Positions 8,105 through 17,280 of a DNA stretch of 64,000 nt are shown one piece after another. The position numbers and the translations under genes are program-made. The notes beneath the pieces were generated by a model. The model was not told the origin of the DNA. It saw only the letters and a list, made by a program, of their open reading frames with translations, and did not search any database. Position 1 is the stretch's first letter. Every line of letters begins with the position of its first letter. Source of the DNA: an uncultured Coriobacteriaceae bacterium (GTDB lineage Bacteria > Actinomycetota > Coriobacteriia > Coriobacteriales > Atopobiaceae); assembly GCA_947426865.1 (NCBI GenBank), contig CANEFS010000001.1:62001-126000 (forward strand). Direction: 5' to 3'.

Positions 8105-9631
8105 GTGAATCAAGAAGCTTTTCAAGCAGGAAAAGAAGCGTACGTTAAGGAAGATTACGCCACCGCGATTGCTCGGCTGAAGTCGGCAAAGACGCCAGGG
8201 GAAGTGAACGGCGCACTGAATCACATGCTTGGCAATGCTTACATGCGCCTTCGTATGTTCAACGAGGCCACGCTTGCCTACCAAGACGCTCTTGCCGACG
8301 AGACGTACAACAAGCGCGGAGCAATCTACGCTAACTACGGTCGCGCCCTTGCTGGCACCGGCCACACTGACGAGGCTATTGCCGCTCTTGAGGCCGCAGT
8401 CTCCGACCCCATCTACGATGGCCACTACAAAGCTCAGGTCCTTTTGGGAAAAATTTTCGAGAAACAAGGCAAGATTCGGGAGGCCGGCGCTCAATACAGA
8501 AACGCCGCCATCGACGAGAACAACCCTGATCCTTCCGTCTCGCTTCTCGCTTTGGGCCGCTGCTTCATGAATCTGGGACGCCCCATCGATGCGATTGAAG
8601 CGTATCGTACGGCCCTCGACTTCTCAACGGAATCCGCTTCACAAGCTCAAATCTATGCTGACTTGGGAACCGCTTTCGTTGCGGCCAACCGCATGCAAGA
8701 GGCCATCGACGCTTTCCAAAAGGCGAGCACAGATCCTACTTTCACGATGAATGCCACACAGAAAGCGGCCGAGGCTGACGCACAAAAAGCCGTTGCCGCT
8801 TTGGCGAAAAACCGCGGAGGAGAAACGGACGCTTTGCTGGCGGCCGCCGGCTACGACCCGCTTGATCCTCTCGGCAAGTCGGGCGAATTTATTCCAAGCC
8901 CTGAAGACACCGGCTTTTTTGAAGTAACTGAGGCAGAAATTACCCAGCAAGACAAGGGTGACTCGGCTGGCAAAAAGGGCAGAAAGAAGGAGCTTAAGAG
9001 GGCCAAGAAGGCGAAGAAAAAGAAGGAAAAGAAGAGGAAAAAGCGCCATCCCGTGCGCGTCTTTTTTGTGACGCTTCTTTGTCTTGTCCTTCTTTGCGTA
9101 GGCGGTGGTGCGTGCGTTTACTGCCTCGGCTTTGGTATTCCTTCGCAAGAGATGGTTGTCACCGATCTTTTTAACGCCAAATCGAACAATCAAAATATGG
9201 ACGGCTACATTTCCGGAAGCGTGTCTGATACGCAACGTGCCATTATTGAGGCGTCAGTTCCTAAGGGAGCAACCGTTGAGATTAACGGCATTGACCGCTC
9301 GATGAGCCATTCGACGCTTTATTGCACCGCGCATCTGAACGAGGGTGGCAGCCAGTCGTACAAAGTGACATTTGCCCGCTCTGGTCTGGGCTGGAAAATT
9401 ACCGCCTTCGACAACACTTATCCTTCCGTTACCGACCAAAGTTTTAAACATGTGGAAAATGCCATAGACGACAATAATTCCAGCAATTCCGACAATGCGA
9501 GCAGCGATTCTAAGAGCTCGGATGACGAGTCTGCCAGCACGAGCGGAACGAGCGGCAGCGATTCAACCAGCTCTGGAGGCTCAAGCACGACGAACAAATC
9601 CGGCTCCAATTCCGGAAACACAAACAACTAA
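8105..9631 (+). CDS. TPR-repeat membrane-anchored protein
   Basis: The 508-residue protein begins at GTG 8105 with AAGGAG upstream; the overlapping ATG at 8103 runs straight into a stop (ATGTGA). Residues 1-240 are tetratricopeptide repeats (e.g. HMLGNAYMRLRMFNEATLAYQDAL), a protein-protein interaction scaffold. A very basic linker (about 295-318) precedes a membrane segment (about 320-345). The external part has a small alpha+beta domain of about 85 residues, perhaps an NTF2/DUF4878-like fold, and ends in a Ser/Asn/Thr-rich tail of about 55 residues. By the positive-inside rule the TPR part is cytoplasmic. It lies 47 bases before mreB and may belong to the same envelope programme; the function is unknown. 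Confidence 0.85.
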   Translation: MNQEAFQAGKEAYVKEDYATAIARLKSAKTPGEVNGALNHMLGNAYMRLRMFNEATLAYQDALADETYNKRGAIYANYGRALAGTGHTDEAIAALEAAVSDPIYDGHYKAQVLLGKIFEKQGKIREAGAQYRNAAIDENNPDPSVSLLALGRCFMNLGRPIDAIEAYRTALDFSTESASQAQIYADLGTAFVAANRMQEAIDAFQKASTDPTFTMNATQKAAEADAQKAVAALAKNRGGETDALLAAAGYDPLDPLGKSGEFIPSPEDTGFFEVTEAEITQQDKGDSAGKKGRKKELKRAKKAKKKKEKKRKKRHPVRVFFVTLLCLVLLCVGGGACVYCLGFGIPSQEMVVTDLFNAKSNNQNMDGYISGSVSDTQRAIIEASVPKGATVEINGIDRSMSHSTLYCTAHLNEGGSQSYKVTFARSGLGWKITAFDNTYPSVTDQSFKHVENAIDDNNSSNSDNASSDSKSSDDESASTSGTSGSDSTSSGGSSTTNKSGSNSGNTNN

Positions 9632-9659
9632 GAGCTGGAAAAAGAGCTAAAAAAGAGCT
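9631..9659 (+). repeat. Three AGAGCT repeats before mreB
   Basis: AGAGCT occurs at 9631, 9643 and 9654 (periods 12 and 11 bp), each followed by an A-rich stretch. It fills most of the 47-base spacer before mreB. Confidence 0.6.
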
Positions 9660-9678
9660 AGAAATTACAGGTTTAACC

Positions 9679-10722
9679 ATGTCCTTTCTCGACAGAATAT
9701 TAGGAGATTACGGACAAGATCTCGCTATCGATTTGGGTACGGCCAATACACTCGTTGCGGTGCGCGGGGAGGGAATCGTGCTGAACGAGCCTTCCGTTGT
9801 GGCTATCGACCAAAGTGAAGAGCGCGTTTTGGCCGTAGGCGTGGACGCCAAGCGCATGGTCGGGCGCACCCCCGGTTCCATCCAAGCCATTCGCCCGCTG
9901 AAAGACGGCGTCATCGCCGACTTCGATGTGACCGAGGTCATGCTTCGCTACTTCATCGAAAAAGCGCGCGAGAAAAGATACCCCTGGTCGCCGCGTCCGC
10001 GCGTTGTCGTGTGCGTTCCCAGTGGCGTGACCAGTGTCGAGAAACGCGCCGTTTTCGAAGCGACGATCCAAGCTGGCGCGCGCCAAGCCTATCTTATTGA
10101 AGAGCCAATGGCCGCAGCTATTGGTGCGAATTTGCCCATTGAAGACCCCACCGGATCGATGGTTGTCGATATCGGAGGAGGTACGACAGAGGTCGCCGTC
10201 ATTGCGATGGGCGGGATCGTTGTTTCCCAATCGATTCGCACAGCAGGCGACGAATTCGACCAGACGATTCTTGAGCACGTCCGCGGAACCTACAACCTCT
10301 CCATCGGAGAGCGCACGGCAGAAGACATCAAGATTAAAGTTGGAAGTGCCGCCCCGCTTGCAGAGGAGCTCGACGTCGAGGTAAACGGTCGCGACGTGAT
10401 GAACGGTCTCCCTAAAACGGTGCGGATTGAATCGGAAGAGATTCGCGCAGCTCTCAGCCGTCCTTTGGACGAGGTCTCAAAAGCGGTTAAGGATGCACTC
10501 GATGCCACACCCCCTGATTTGGCAAGCGATCTTATGTACTACGGCATTTTGCTGACCGGCGGCGGTGGCATGCTTCGCGGTCTTGATCAAAGACTCCGAG
10601 AAGAAACTGGCGTTCCTGTCAACGTGAGCCCCACTGCTTTGGAAAACGTGGTTACAGGATGCGCGAAGGTGCTCGAGGCAAACGCGCTCGGAGGCGGATT
10701 CGTCCAAGGATCTGCCCGCTAG
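9679..10722 (+). CDS. mreB: Rod-shape determining protein MreB (bacterial actin)
   Basis: This 347-residue protein is the actin-like ATPase that forms filaments under the membrane and guides lateral wall synthesis in rods. The actin motifs are visible: phosphate-1 AIDLGTANTLV (residues 15-25), phosphate-2 VVDIGGGTTEVAV, and the adenosine loop LLTGGGGMLRGLD. The length is normal. It opens the elongasome set mreB-mreC-mreD-mrdA-rodA, so the cell is expected to be rod-shaped. No unusual insert is seen, in contrast to the later genes of the operon. Confidence 0.98.
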   Translation: MSFLDRILGDYGQDLAIDLGTANTLVAVRGEGIVLNEPSVVAIDQSEERVLAVGVDAKRMVGRTPGSIQAIRPLKDGVIADFDVTEVMLRYFIEKAREKRYPWSPRPRVVVCVPSGVTSVEKRAVFEATIQAGARQAYLIEEPMAAAIGANLPIEDPTGSMVVDIGGGTTEVAVIAMGGIVVSQSIRTAGDEFDQTILEHVRGTYNLSIGERTAEDIKIKVGSAAPLAEELDVEVNGRDVMNGLPKTVRIESEEIRAALSRPLDEVSKAVKDALDATPPDLASDLMYYGILLTGGGGMLRGLDQRLREETGVPVNVSPTALENVVTGCAKVLEANALGGGFVQGSAR

Positions 10723-10724
10723 CT

Positions 10725-10782
10725 TTTCTCGGTCGGGGTTTCTCGGCCAGAGTATGCGGGCTATTAGAGTTTGCGGGCTATA
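10725..10782 (+). repeat. Two adjacent tandem duplications in the mreB-mreC spacer
   Basis: Two copies of the dispersed octamer TTTCTCGG lie 14 bp apart (10725 and 10739), right behind the mreB stop. They are followed by a 17-bp tandem repeat, AGAGTATGCGGGCTATT at 10749-10765 and AGAGTTTGCGGGCTATA at 10766-10782. The spacer thus looks built from short duplications. Confidence 0.85.
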
Positions 10783-10853
10783 AAAATTCGAATTGAAAAA
10801 GTTGAGCGCCCGGGCCTTAAGAGGGCAGGCGGCGCAGGAGGAAAAGGATTGAT

Positions 10854-11753
10854 ATGAAAAAGAAGGTAAACCTTTCCTCCTCTCATAAAAAACCAATCCC
10901 TACCTCGATTCTTTCTGTCATTATTTGCTGCGTTATCTCGCTGGCGGCGTTTACTCTGTCCGCTTCTACGGTGACGCGCGCACCTCTTGAAGGAGCTCGT
11001 GCTGTCACTCAAACCATCGTCAGTCCCGTTCGAGAAATTACCTCCTTTCTGTTCGCACCTTTTGCAGGCTTGAAAAATTTCGTAAAGAATGTGACCGCCT
11101 CGCAGGAGACGCTTCAGGACCTGCAAGACCAAAACGAGACGCTGACGGCAGAAATTACGAAACTGAAAGAAGAGTCGAGCGAGGCCGCGCGCTTGCAGGC
11201 ACTTCTTGACTTTAAGAGTGCCTATGCGCTGGAAGGAACCGGCGCGCGCGTGATTGCAGGATCTATCGATTCGTACAACTCGACGATTACGATTGACAAG
11301 GGGAGCGCTTCCGGTTTGCAGAAAGGGATGGCGGTGACCGATTCGTGCGGCGTGGTGGGAGAGATTTCTGAGGTTTCTCTCAACACGAGTGTAGTGCGCC
11401 TTATCACAGATGAGCGCTCTGGGATTTCTGCCCAGGTTCAAACGAGTCGCGCCCAAGGCGAGATTGAAGGGCAAGGAACCCTCGTGCTGAAAATGGATCT
11501 TGTCCGCGTTGACCAGCAGATTCAAGTTAATGACATGATTGTCACAAGTGGACTTGGCGGCATTTTTCCTAAAGGCCTTCCCATTGGAACCGTTATAAGC
11601 GTGAATCGTCCGCAGGGCGCAATGTATTATTTGGTTGCGGTTAAGCCGCTCGCTTCCGTGGGAAACCTTGAGGAAGTTTTCGTTATCACTTCGCTTAACA
11701 GCGACCAGCTGGCAACCGATGCCGACGCTGCTGCGGCGAACGCCCAGTATTAG
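10854..11753 (+). CDS. mreC: Rod-shape determining protein MreC
   Basis: This 299-residue protein has one membrane segment (about residues 15-37) and a coiled coil (about 80-118, SQETLQDLQDQNETLTAEITKLKEE in part). Then come the two beta-barrel-like domains of MreC (ARVIAGSIDSYNSTITIDKG and a second with GLGGIFPKGLPIG). It sits on the outer face of the membrane and links MreB/MreD to the penicillin-binding protein of the elongasome. The start has a strong ribosome site (GGAGGAAAAGG). It follows mreB after 131 bases of repeat-rich spacer. Confidence 0.96.
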   Translation: MKKKVNLSSSHKKPIPTSILSVIICCVISLAAFTLSASTVTRAPLEGARAVTQTIVSPVREITSFLFAPFAGLKNFVKNVTASQETLQDLQDQNETLTAEITKLKEESSEAARLQALLDFKSAYALEGTGARVIAGSIDSYNSTITIDKGSASGLQKGMAVTDSCGVVGEISEVSLNTSVVRLITDERSGISAQVQTSRAQGEIEGQGTLVLKMDLVRVDQQIQVNDMIVTSGLGGIFPKGLPIGTVISVNRPQGAMYYLVAVKPLASVGNLEEVFVITSLNSDQLATDADAAAANAQY

Positions 11754-11790
11754 ATTGAGAAGTTCAAGACAAGGATAACGCGCATAAGTC

Positions 11791-12732
11791 ATGGTTTTTC
11801 AAGATCAAAATAGACAAAAGACGTTCCTCATGGCAGCAGGCATTATCTGTGCAATCTTGCAGGTAGGATTCGCGCCTCATCTCCATCTTTTTAACGGGCA
11901 TCCTAATTTCGCGCTGATTTTTGCAGGGCTCGCTATGGCCGTTTTGCCGGGAAGTGCTTCTGTTCTCTGTGGCTTTTTCGCCGGCGTCTTCTTCGACCTT
12001 GTAGGAGCTGGCCCCTTTGGCCTCATGGCCTTTGCGCTTTCGTTCATGAATTTTCTCTGTGGCATCGACAGTGCTAAGCGCATGGGGGAGTCCTGGCTCG
12101 AGACGTTTTGCCTCTTTTGTTTGTGCGCAGCAGGCGTTGAGTTTTTTACGCTCTTAGGAGAAGTAGTCGCGGGAGCCCCGCTTTCAGCCTCGTTTTTCGT
12201 GGGCTCCTATCTCTTCGCAGTGTTGCTCGATTGTCTTTTTGCGCTGCCTTTTTTCTACGTTTTAGGCAAGCTCACCTCAACAGCCTCAACCGGTGCTGGT
12301 ACTTCTGGTGCGTCCAAGTATGCCGAGAATAACTATTCAATCGATTCGGCGACCCCCGTCTCTCCACCTCTTTTCGAGAAGAGCGTCTCTAGCGGGGGTT
12401 TCTCGAAAAAGAAGAAGGGTCTTTTTGGAGGAGAATCGCTCGCCAGAGGGCGTTCAAGCAGTGGAGGCAGCTCGTTTGGAGGCTCGGTGGGAGGAAGCTC
12501 GCTTGACGGTGCGCATTATTCGGGTCCTGGCACTTCGCAGAAAAAGACGTTTCGAAAGAAACCCTTTGCGAGCAGGGGGTCGCTTGGCGCGCCCGGCCAA
12601 AGCTTCAAAAGCGGCAGTGCTTCAAGAGGCGCAAACGCGCGCGGCTCTCGCAATAATGTGAGCAGCAGAAATGCAATCCGCAACGGGCGTGGCACTTCCT
12701 CAAGTTCACAGAGACGCTCCGGGAGGTTTTAA
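11791..12732 (+). CDS. mreD: Rod-shape determining protein MreD with long disordered C-terminal tail
   Basis: Residues 1-170 are the usual MreD membrane core of five to six helices (e.g. AGGIICAILQVGF, FALIFAGLAMAVLPG, DCLFALPFFYVLG). MreD is normally about 160-180 residues. Here a tail of about 140 residues follows, rich in Ser, Gly, Arg and Lys (RGRSSSGGSSFGGSVGGSS, then GSASRGANARGSRNN). The tail is likely cytoplasmic and disordered. The stop codon abuts the mrdA start, and the mrdA ribosome site lies inside this gene's last codons, so the two are probably translationally coupled. Confidence 0.92.
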   Translation: MVFQDQNRQKTFLMAAGIICAILQVGFAPHLHLFNGHPNFALIFAGLAMAVLPGSASVLCGFFAGVFFDLVGAGPFGLMAFALSFMNFLCGIDSAKRMGESWLETFCLFCLCAAGVEFFTLLGEVVAGAPLSASFFVGSYLFAVLLDCLFALPFFYVLGKLTSTASTGAGTSGASKYAENNYSIDSATPVSPPLFEKSVSSGGFSKKKKGLFGGESLARGRSSSGGSSFGGSVGGSSLDGAHYSGPGTSQKKTFRKKPFASRGSLGAPGQSFKSGSASRGANARGSRNNVSSRNAIRNGRGTSSSSQRRSGRF

Positions 12733-14775
12733 ATGAACCAGGTAGGGGTGGTTCTCGTTATTCTCGCAATTGTTGCGGTTATCCTTTTTGTTGTCCTTTG
12801 GCTTTTGTTTCTCGGAAAAAAGGGGCCGATTCGCCTGAGCGTTTCGAAGCCCAGGGTGAATACGGAAAGCGCAAACGAGGCGGGCACGAATAAGGACTTT
12901 AAAGGGCGCCTCTTTGGTCTTTCCATCTTTTCCGGCTCAATCTTTACGGTTCTCGCGGCCCGCCTTTGGTCGATGCAACTTCTGGGAAATCAAGACTACA
13001 GCAAAGCCGCGCAAGCTAACGCCACACGAACGGTAACCACGCCGGCTCCGCGTGGGCGCATTTTGGACAGAAATGGCGTTGAGCTTGTAGCGAACAGGCC
13101 TTCCCTCTGCGTTTTAGCATCTCCAGAAGTCGCAGACGATGCAAACGAAGTGGCTCATCTCGCCCTCGTTTTAGGAATGCCAAAGGAGGCGGCGGCCAGA
13201 AAAATCAAGGATACGACGAACGGCTCTTCCGGCTTTCGCTTGGTCGCAAGCGATGTTGACCGTCAATCGGTCGCCTACATTCAAGAACACATCGACTCGT
13301 TTCCTGGCATCTCTATTCAGGAGCGCGCAGAAAGATCGTATCCTCAAGCAGAAACAGCCGCCCACGTTCTTGGTTATGCGGGATCAATTACGCAAGAACA
13401 GCTTGATAAAAACAAGGAAAAGCAAGACAGTGACGAGGCTGAAGGTATCTCTTACCAGGCAGGCGACACGATTGGTCAATCCGGCGTTGAGTATCAATAC
13501 GAATCCGTTTTGGCAGGCGTTCCCGGCGAGCAAGAAATTTACGTTGACGCATCCGGAAAAGTCTTGGGCTACGGAAACGCCACCGATCCTACGCCCGGCT
13601 CGGATGTGACCCTTACGATTGATGTCAACATTCAAAAAGCAGCCGAGGAAGGCCTCAAGATTGCTATCCAAAAGGCGAAAAACCAAGGTAAAAAAGGCAC
13701 CGCTGGCGCAATATGTATCCTTTCTGCCAAGACAGGCGAAGTTCTCGGGATGGCCTCTTATCCCGAATACAACCCGGCTATCTTTAACGGAGGAATCTCA
13801 AGCGACGATTGGGAGGCTTTAGCAGGCGAGAAGTCCGGCTACCCGCTTATGAATCGCGCCGTATCCGGCACCTACGTATCGGCCTCAACCATCAAGCCCC
13901 TCTCGGCCTTAACCGCGTTGGATAACGAGCTTTTTACCTACGACACCGCCATCGATTGCGTTGGCCTTTGGACAGGCTTTGGAAAAGATTATGGCCAGTG
14001 GTGTTGGAAGCATTCGGGTCACGGCTGGATGAATCTGAGAAACGGCCTTGTCAACTCATGCAACAGCGTCTTTTACGAGATTGGAAAGCGCGTGTGGCTC
14101 TCGGACAATAAGGAAGCGCTCCAAGATAAGTTTAAGGAATGGGGCCTGGGCTCAAAGACCGGCATCGATCTCCCTGCCGAGGCAGAAGGGCGCGTGCCTA
14201 CCCCTGAGTGGAAATGGAACTACTTCACCTCCTCCTCTGATGAGGACCGCGCGTGGAAGGGCGGAGACAATACGAACCTTGCCGTGGGCCAGGGTGACAT
14301 TCTCGTGACGCCGCTGCAGATGGCCACGATTTATTTGGGTGTGGCCAATTCCGGCACCATCTACAAGCCGCACGTTTTGAAGTCGGTGAGTTCAAAGGAG
14401 GGGGAAGGTTCTGTCATCGAATCCCAAACCGAGGTTCTGAAGCAGATTGCAGAAAACCCTGGCTACATGCAACTTGTTCAGTCGGGCTTGCAGGGCGTTA
14501 TCTATGAGGAGGACCTCGCGGTCGCTGCACACTTTAAAAATCTTCCCGTTAAGGTGGCAGGAAAAACCGGTACGGGAGAGGTGAAAGGGAAAGATCCAAA
14601 CTCGTGGTTCTGCTGTTATGCGCCGGCCGATGACCCTCAATACGTTATGAGCGTCGTAATTGAAGAGGGCGGCTTTGGTGCGAACAGTGCCATGTTTGCC
14701 GCGCGAAACGTGCTTGGCCTTATCTACGGCGTCCCTGATTCCTCCAGCGCTCTTTCACAGAATGCCATTATGTAG
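12733..14775 (+). CDS. mrdA: Penicillin-binding protein 2 (elongasome transpeptidase)
   Basis: This 680-residue class B PBP cross-links peptidoglycan during elongation, paired with RodA. The transpeptidase motifs are S385-T-I-K388 (SxxK, nucleophile S385), S442-C-N444 (SxN) and K611-T-G613. The dimerisation region begins APRGRILDRNG. The N-terminus is unusual: a hydrophobic segment at residues 5-27 is followed by a charged linker and a second one near 62-80, where PBP2 normally has a single anchor. The start is well supported by GGGAGG six bases upstream. It begins at the base after the mreD stop. Confidence 0.95.
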   Translation: MNQVGVVLVILAIVAVILFVVLWLLFLGKKGPIRLSVSKPRVNTESANEAGTNKDFKGRLFGLSIFSGSIFTVLAARLWSMQLLGNQDYSKAAQANATRTVTTPAPRGRILDRNGVELVANRPSLCVLASPEVADDANEVAHLALVLGMPKEAAARKIKDTTNGSSGFRLVASDVDRQSVAYIQEHIDSFPGISIQERAERSYPQAETAAHVLGYAGSITQEQLDKNKEKQDSDEAEGISYQAGDTIGQSGVEYQYESVLAGVPGEQEIYVDASGKVLGYGNATDPTPGSDVTLTIDVNIQKAAEEGLKIAIQKAKNQGKKGTAGAICILSAKTGEVLGMASYPEYNPAIFNGGISSDDWEALAGEKSGYPLMNRAVSGTYVSASTIKPLSALTALDNELFTYDTAIDCVGLWTGFGKDYGQWCWKHSGHGWMNLRNGLVNSCNSVFYEIGKRVWLSDNKEALQDKFKEWGLGSKTGIDLPAEAEGRVPTPEWKWNYFTSSSDEDRAWKGGDNTNLAVGQGDILVTPLQMATIYLGVANSGTIYKPHVLKSVSSKEGEGSVIESQTEVLKQIAENPGYMQLVQSGLQGVIYEEDLAVAAHFKNLPVKVAGKTGTGEVKGKDPNSWFCCYAPADDPQYVMSVVIEEGGFGANSAMFAARNVLGLIYGVPDSSSALSQNAIM

Positions 14776-14829
14776 GCCGAAAAGAACCGAGTCGAGAAGA
14801 CGAAGATTAAAAAGAAAAGCAGGCAGTAG

Positions 14830-16044
14830 ATGCAATCCATGAACAAACAGAAAGGTTTCTCGAGAAAATACCGGAGCGCCGCTCCCAAGCTCTCGAAATC
14901 TGTCTACAAGGTTTCTTCGGGGAAAACGAGCCGTTTGGGCTCGAAGCTGTCGTTTCAGGTCTTTTTGCCCACTGTCTTTTTGACCATCCTTGGCCTCATT
15001 ACTGTTTGGAGCGCAAGCCTGACGATTGTTGATGCCTCAGTTCCTCGGCAGTTGCTTGCCGTTTTGATTGGTGGGGTGGCAGCCTATTTCATGTGGCGCT
15101 TTGACTACAGAGAGCTTTCCGATTATACGACCGCTCTTCTCATCACAGATATTATTCTCTTTATTTTGCCTATGATACCTGGGCTTTCGTATAGCGCTAA
15201 AGGTATGGAGGGATGGATCTCTATTCCGTTGATTGGGCTTCGCTTGCAGCCTTCGGAGCTTATGAAACTGGTGACCATATTTTATGTGGCCGGTCTTGGC
15301 ACAAAGTTCAACGGGCACATCAAAACGTTTGGAGACTACGTAAAAATCTGTGCGCAATTTTTGATTCCCGTTGCCCTTCTTATCACCCAGGATTTGGGAA
15401 CCGCCCTTATCGTTTTGGTAGCAGGAGCTGCCATTATCATTTGTTCAGGTGCAAAAAAAGAATGGGTCATCCCGACTATCGTCCTTTTCGTCTGTGTCGT
15501 AGCTCTTGTTGTCTTTACCTCTATGTTGCCGGGGCTTCCGCACCTTTTGCACGACTATCAAATCAAGCGTCTCCTCGTCTTCGTTGACCCCTCGCTCGAT
15601 CCGTCTGGCGACGGCTACAACTTGCAGCAAGCAAATATTGCGGTTGGGTCCGGGGGGTTTCTCGGCAAGGGGATTGGAAACGCGACGCAGGCAGGCCAGG
15701 GCTTTTTGCCCGAGGCTCACACCGACTTCGCCTTCGCGCTTTTCGCCGAGCAGTTTGGTTTTGTGGGCTGCGTTGGTTTGCTCGGCCTTTACGCCTGGCT
15801 GATTTTTGCAACGATTCGCCTGGCCTTCGACATCGAAGATATTTTTGCGAAGCTCGTGCTTGTGGGCATCGTGGCGATGTGGTCGTTTCAAATTCTCGAG
15901 AATATCGGGATGTGCATGGGAATAATGCCGATTACTGGTATTCCGCTGCCGTTTATTTCTTACGGGGCGACTTCGATGGTCGTGCAGCTTTTTTCGGTAG
16001 GTGTTGTAGAATCAATCTATCGACATCGCAAGAAAGCGGCGTAA
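14830..16044 (+). CDS. rodA: RodA, SEDS-family peptidoglycan glycosyltransferase
   Basis: This 404-residue polytopic membrane protein polymerises lipid II into glycan strands for wall elongation, with PBP2 (encoded just upstream). It has about ten membrane segments and SEDS motifs such as LQPSELMKLVTIFYVA, the extracellular loop DPSLDPSGDGYNLQQANIAVGSGG, and the end PLPFISYGATSMV. The first 40 residues are basic and Ser/Lys-rich. A second in-frame ATG at 14839 is an alternative start. Position after mrdA rather than in the dcw cluster favours RodA over FtsW. Confidence 0.93.
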   Translation: MQSMNKQKGFSRKYRSAAPKLSKSVYKVSSGKTSRLGSKLSFQVFLPTVFLTILGLITVWSASLTIVDASVPRQLLAVLIGGVAAYFMWRFDYRELSDYTTALLITDIILFILPMIPGLSYSAKGMEGWISIPLIGLRLQPSELMKLVTIFYVAGLGTKFNGHIKTFGDYVKICAQFLIPVALLITQDLGTALIVLVAGAAIIICSGAKKEWVIPTIVLFVCVVALVVFTSMLPGLPHLLHDYQIKRLLVFVDPSLDPSGDGYNLQQANIAVGSGGFLGKGIGNATQAGQGFLPEAHTDFAFALFAEQFGFVGCVGLLGLYAWLIFATIRLAFDIEDIFAKLVLVGIVAMWSFQILENIGMCMGIMPITGIPLPFISYGATSMVVQLFSVGVVESIYRHRKKAA

Positions 16045-16063
16045 GGCAATCAAAGGAAGTTAC

Positions 16064-17125
16064 ATGGCGAAAGCGAAAAAATCTTCAACTTCTACCTTGC
16101 AAAAATGGTTTGGCAAGAAGGGATTTTCCCTGAAGCGTTTGCGCGAACTGTTCATGACGGGAAAAGACGTGAACGAAGCTGCCTCCGAGCCCGTCCGCGT
16201 TGTGCTCAACCTGTCTCCTTCGGCCTCCTCCGCGCTTTTAAGTGGGCTGCACGGCGCGTTTCTCTCGCAGACAAAAAACGGCCTTATCCACGTGGAAGAC
16301 ATCGTTCCCGGGCGCCGTTTGCATATCAATCCCCAAGCCGATTTCTCCATCATTTTGGCCCCCGAAGACGAAGCGCTCGCAAAGGGAGCCGCGCAAACCG
16401 CCGCCGCTTGGATGCGCGCGGGAGTGCCAACGGTTGTGGTGGGTGCCTCGCAAACGGTCCTCGTCTCCATCAAGACCACGGTTGAGCTTAACCTGGCTCA
16501 AGCTGGCGTTTTTGGGGAGGACGCCACCACGATGCTGAATACGATTTGCTCAAGTTCGGCAAAAGCGATGCTGCCTCAACTTGCTAAATGGCTTCTCTCA
16601 GTTTCCGAGAAAGACCTCGCTCTTGGTGCCAACTGGCCTTTCATGAGGCAAACGGTGAGCAGAAAATTAATCCTCAACGCCTCCCTTGCCAACCTGGCCG
16701 CCGGCGGCATCGATATTATCCCGGGCGCCGATTTTCCGCTCATGGCGGTGACGCAGAGCCAGATGGCCATGAAGATTGCGGCCGTCTACGGCTACGAGGT
16801 CAATCTTGAGCGCATCCCCGAGCTTCTCTTCATTGTTCTTTCAGGCCTTGTGATGCGTGGCATTTCCAAGGGGCTGACCTCGCCTATGAGACATGGAAAA
16901 TTTCTGATAAAAGGCGCTATCGGTTTTGCGGGAACGTGGGCCGTGGGAGAAGCCCTCATCCAGCGCTTTGAAAACGGCCAGACCATCGATGAGGTGCTCG
17001 ACGACATGGGGCAAAATTCCAAGGTCGCTTTGAGTAAAGTTTCCGAGACCGTTTCTACCAAGTGGGGCGAGCTCACGGGGGCCCTTCTCGAGATTGAGCC
17101 GGGCGCAATCTACAAAGCGCTCTAG
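16064..17125 (+). CDS. DUF697-like membrane-associated protein
   Basis: The 353-residue protein begins with a basic helix. A central part (about 75-150) includes a small alpha/beta segment (FSIILAPEDEALAKGAAQTAA, VPTVVVGASQTVL). The C-terminal half contains IDIIPGADFPLMAVTQSQM and KIAAVYGYEV, the pattern of DUF697 (YcjF-type) domains, with hydrophobic stretches near 225-300. DUF697 proteins are often linked to GTPases or envelope stress, but no function is established for this one. It follows rodA by 19 bases with AAGGAAG as ribosome site, so it is likely co-transcribed with the elongasome genes. The DUF697 match is from pattern recognition only. Confidence 0.75.
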   Translation: MAKAKKSSTSTLQKWFGKKGFSLKRLRELFMTGKDVNEAASEPVRVVLNLSPSASSALLSGLHGAFLSQTKNGLIHVEDIVPGRRLHINPQADFSIILAPEDEALAKGAAQTAAAWMRAGVPTVVVGASQTVLVSIKTTVELNLAQAGVFGEDATTMLNTICSSSAKAMLPQLAKWLLSVSEKDLALGANWPFMRQTVSRKLILNASLANLAAGGIDIIPGADFPLMAVTQSQMAMKIAAVYGYEVNLERIPELLFIVLSGLVMRGISKGLTSPMRHGKFLIKGAIGFAGTWAVGEALIQRFENGQTIDEVLDDMGQNSKVALSKVSETVSTKWGELTGALLEIEPGAIYKAL

Positions 17126-17170
17126 TACGCACGCCCGCTCCTATCCCACAAAAGAGATAAAAAACACCGC

Positions 17171-17199
17171 TTGACGCGGCTTCTACGCTTGTATATTAT
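17171..17199 (+). promoter_or_regulatory. Strong candidate promoter of rplU-rpmA
   Basis: TTGACG (17171-17176) and TATTAT (17194-17199) are exactly 17 bp apart, each matching 5 of 6 consensus bases. A start near 17206 gives a 75-base leader before rplU. Confidence 0.75.
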
Positions 17200-17211
17200 T
17201 TAACGTCGCTG

Positions 17212-17240
17212 CTGTTTGCGTGAAAACGCAAGAAAAACAG
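17212..17240 (+). other. Hairpin in the rplU leader
   Basis: TTGCGT (17216-17221), a GAAA tetraloop and ACGCAA (17226-17231) form a stem-loop. Flanking CTGTT/AACAG can extend it with an internal loop. Its place in the leader of a ribosomal protein operon suggests a possible binding site for autoregulation. I cannot say it belongs to the known L21 leader family. Confidence 0.3.
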
Positions 17241-17280
17241 AGAATAAGAAAAGACAAAACGGACGATTTTAGGATTAAAA

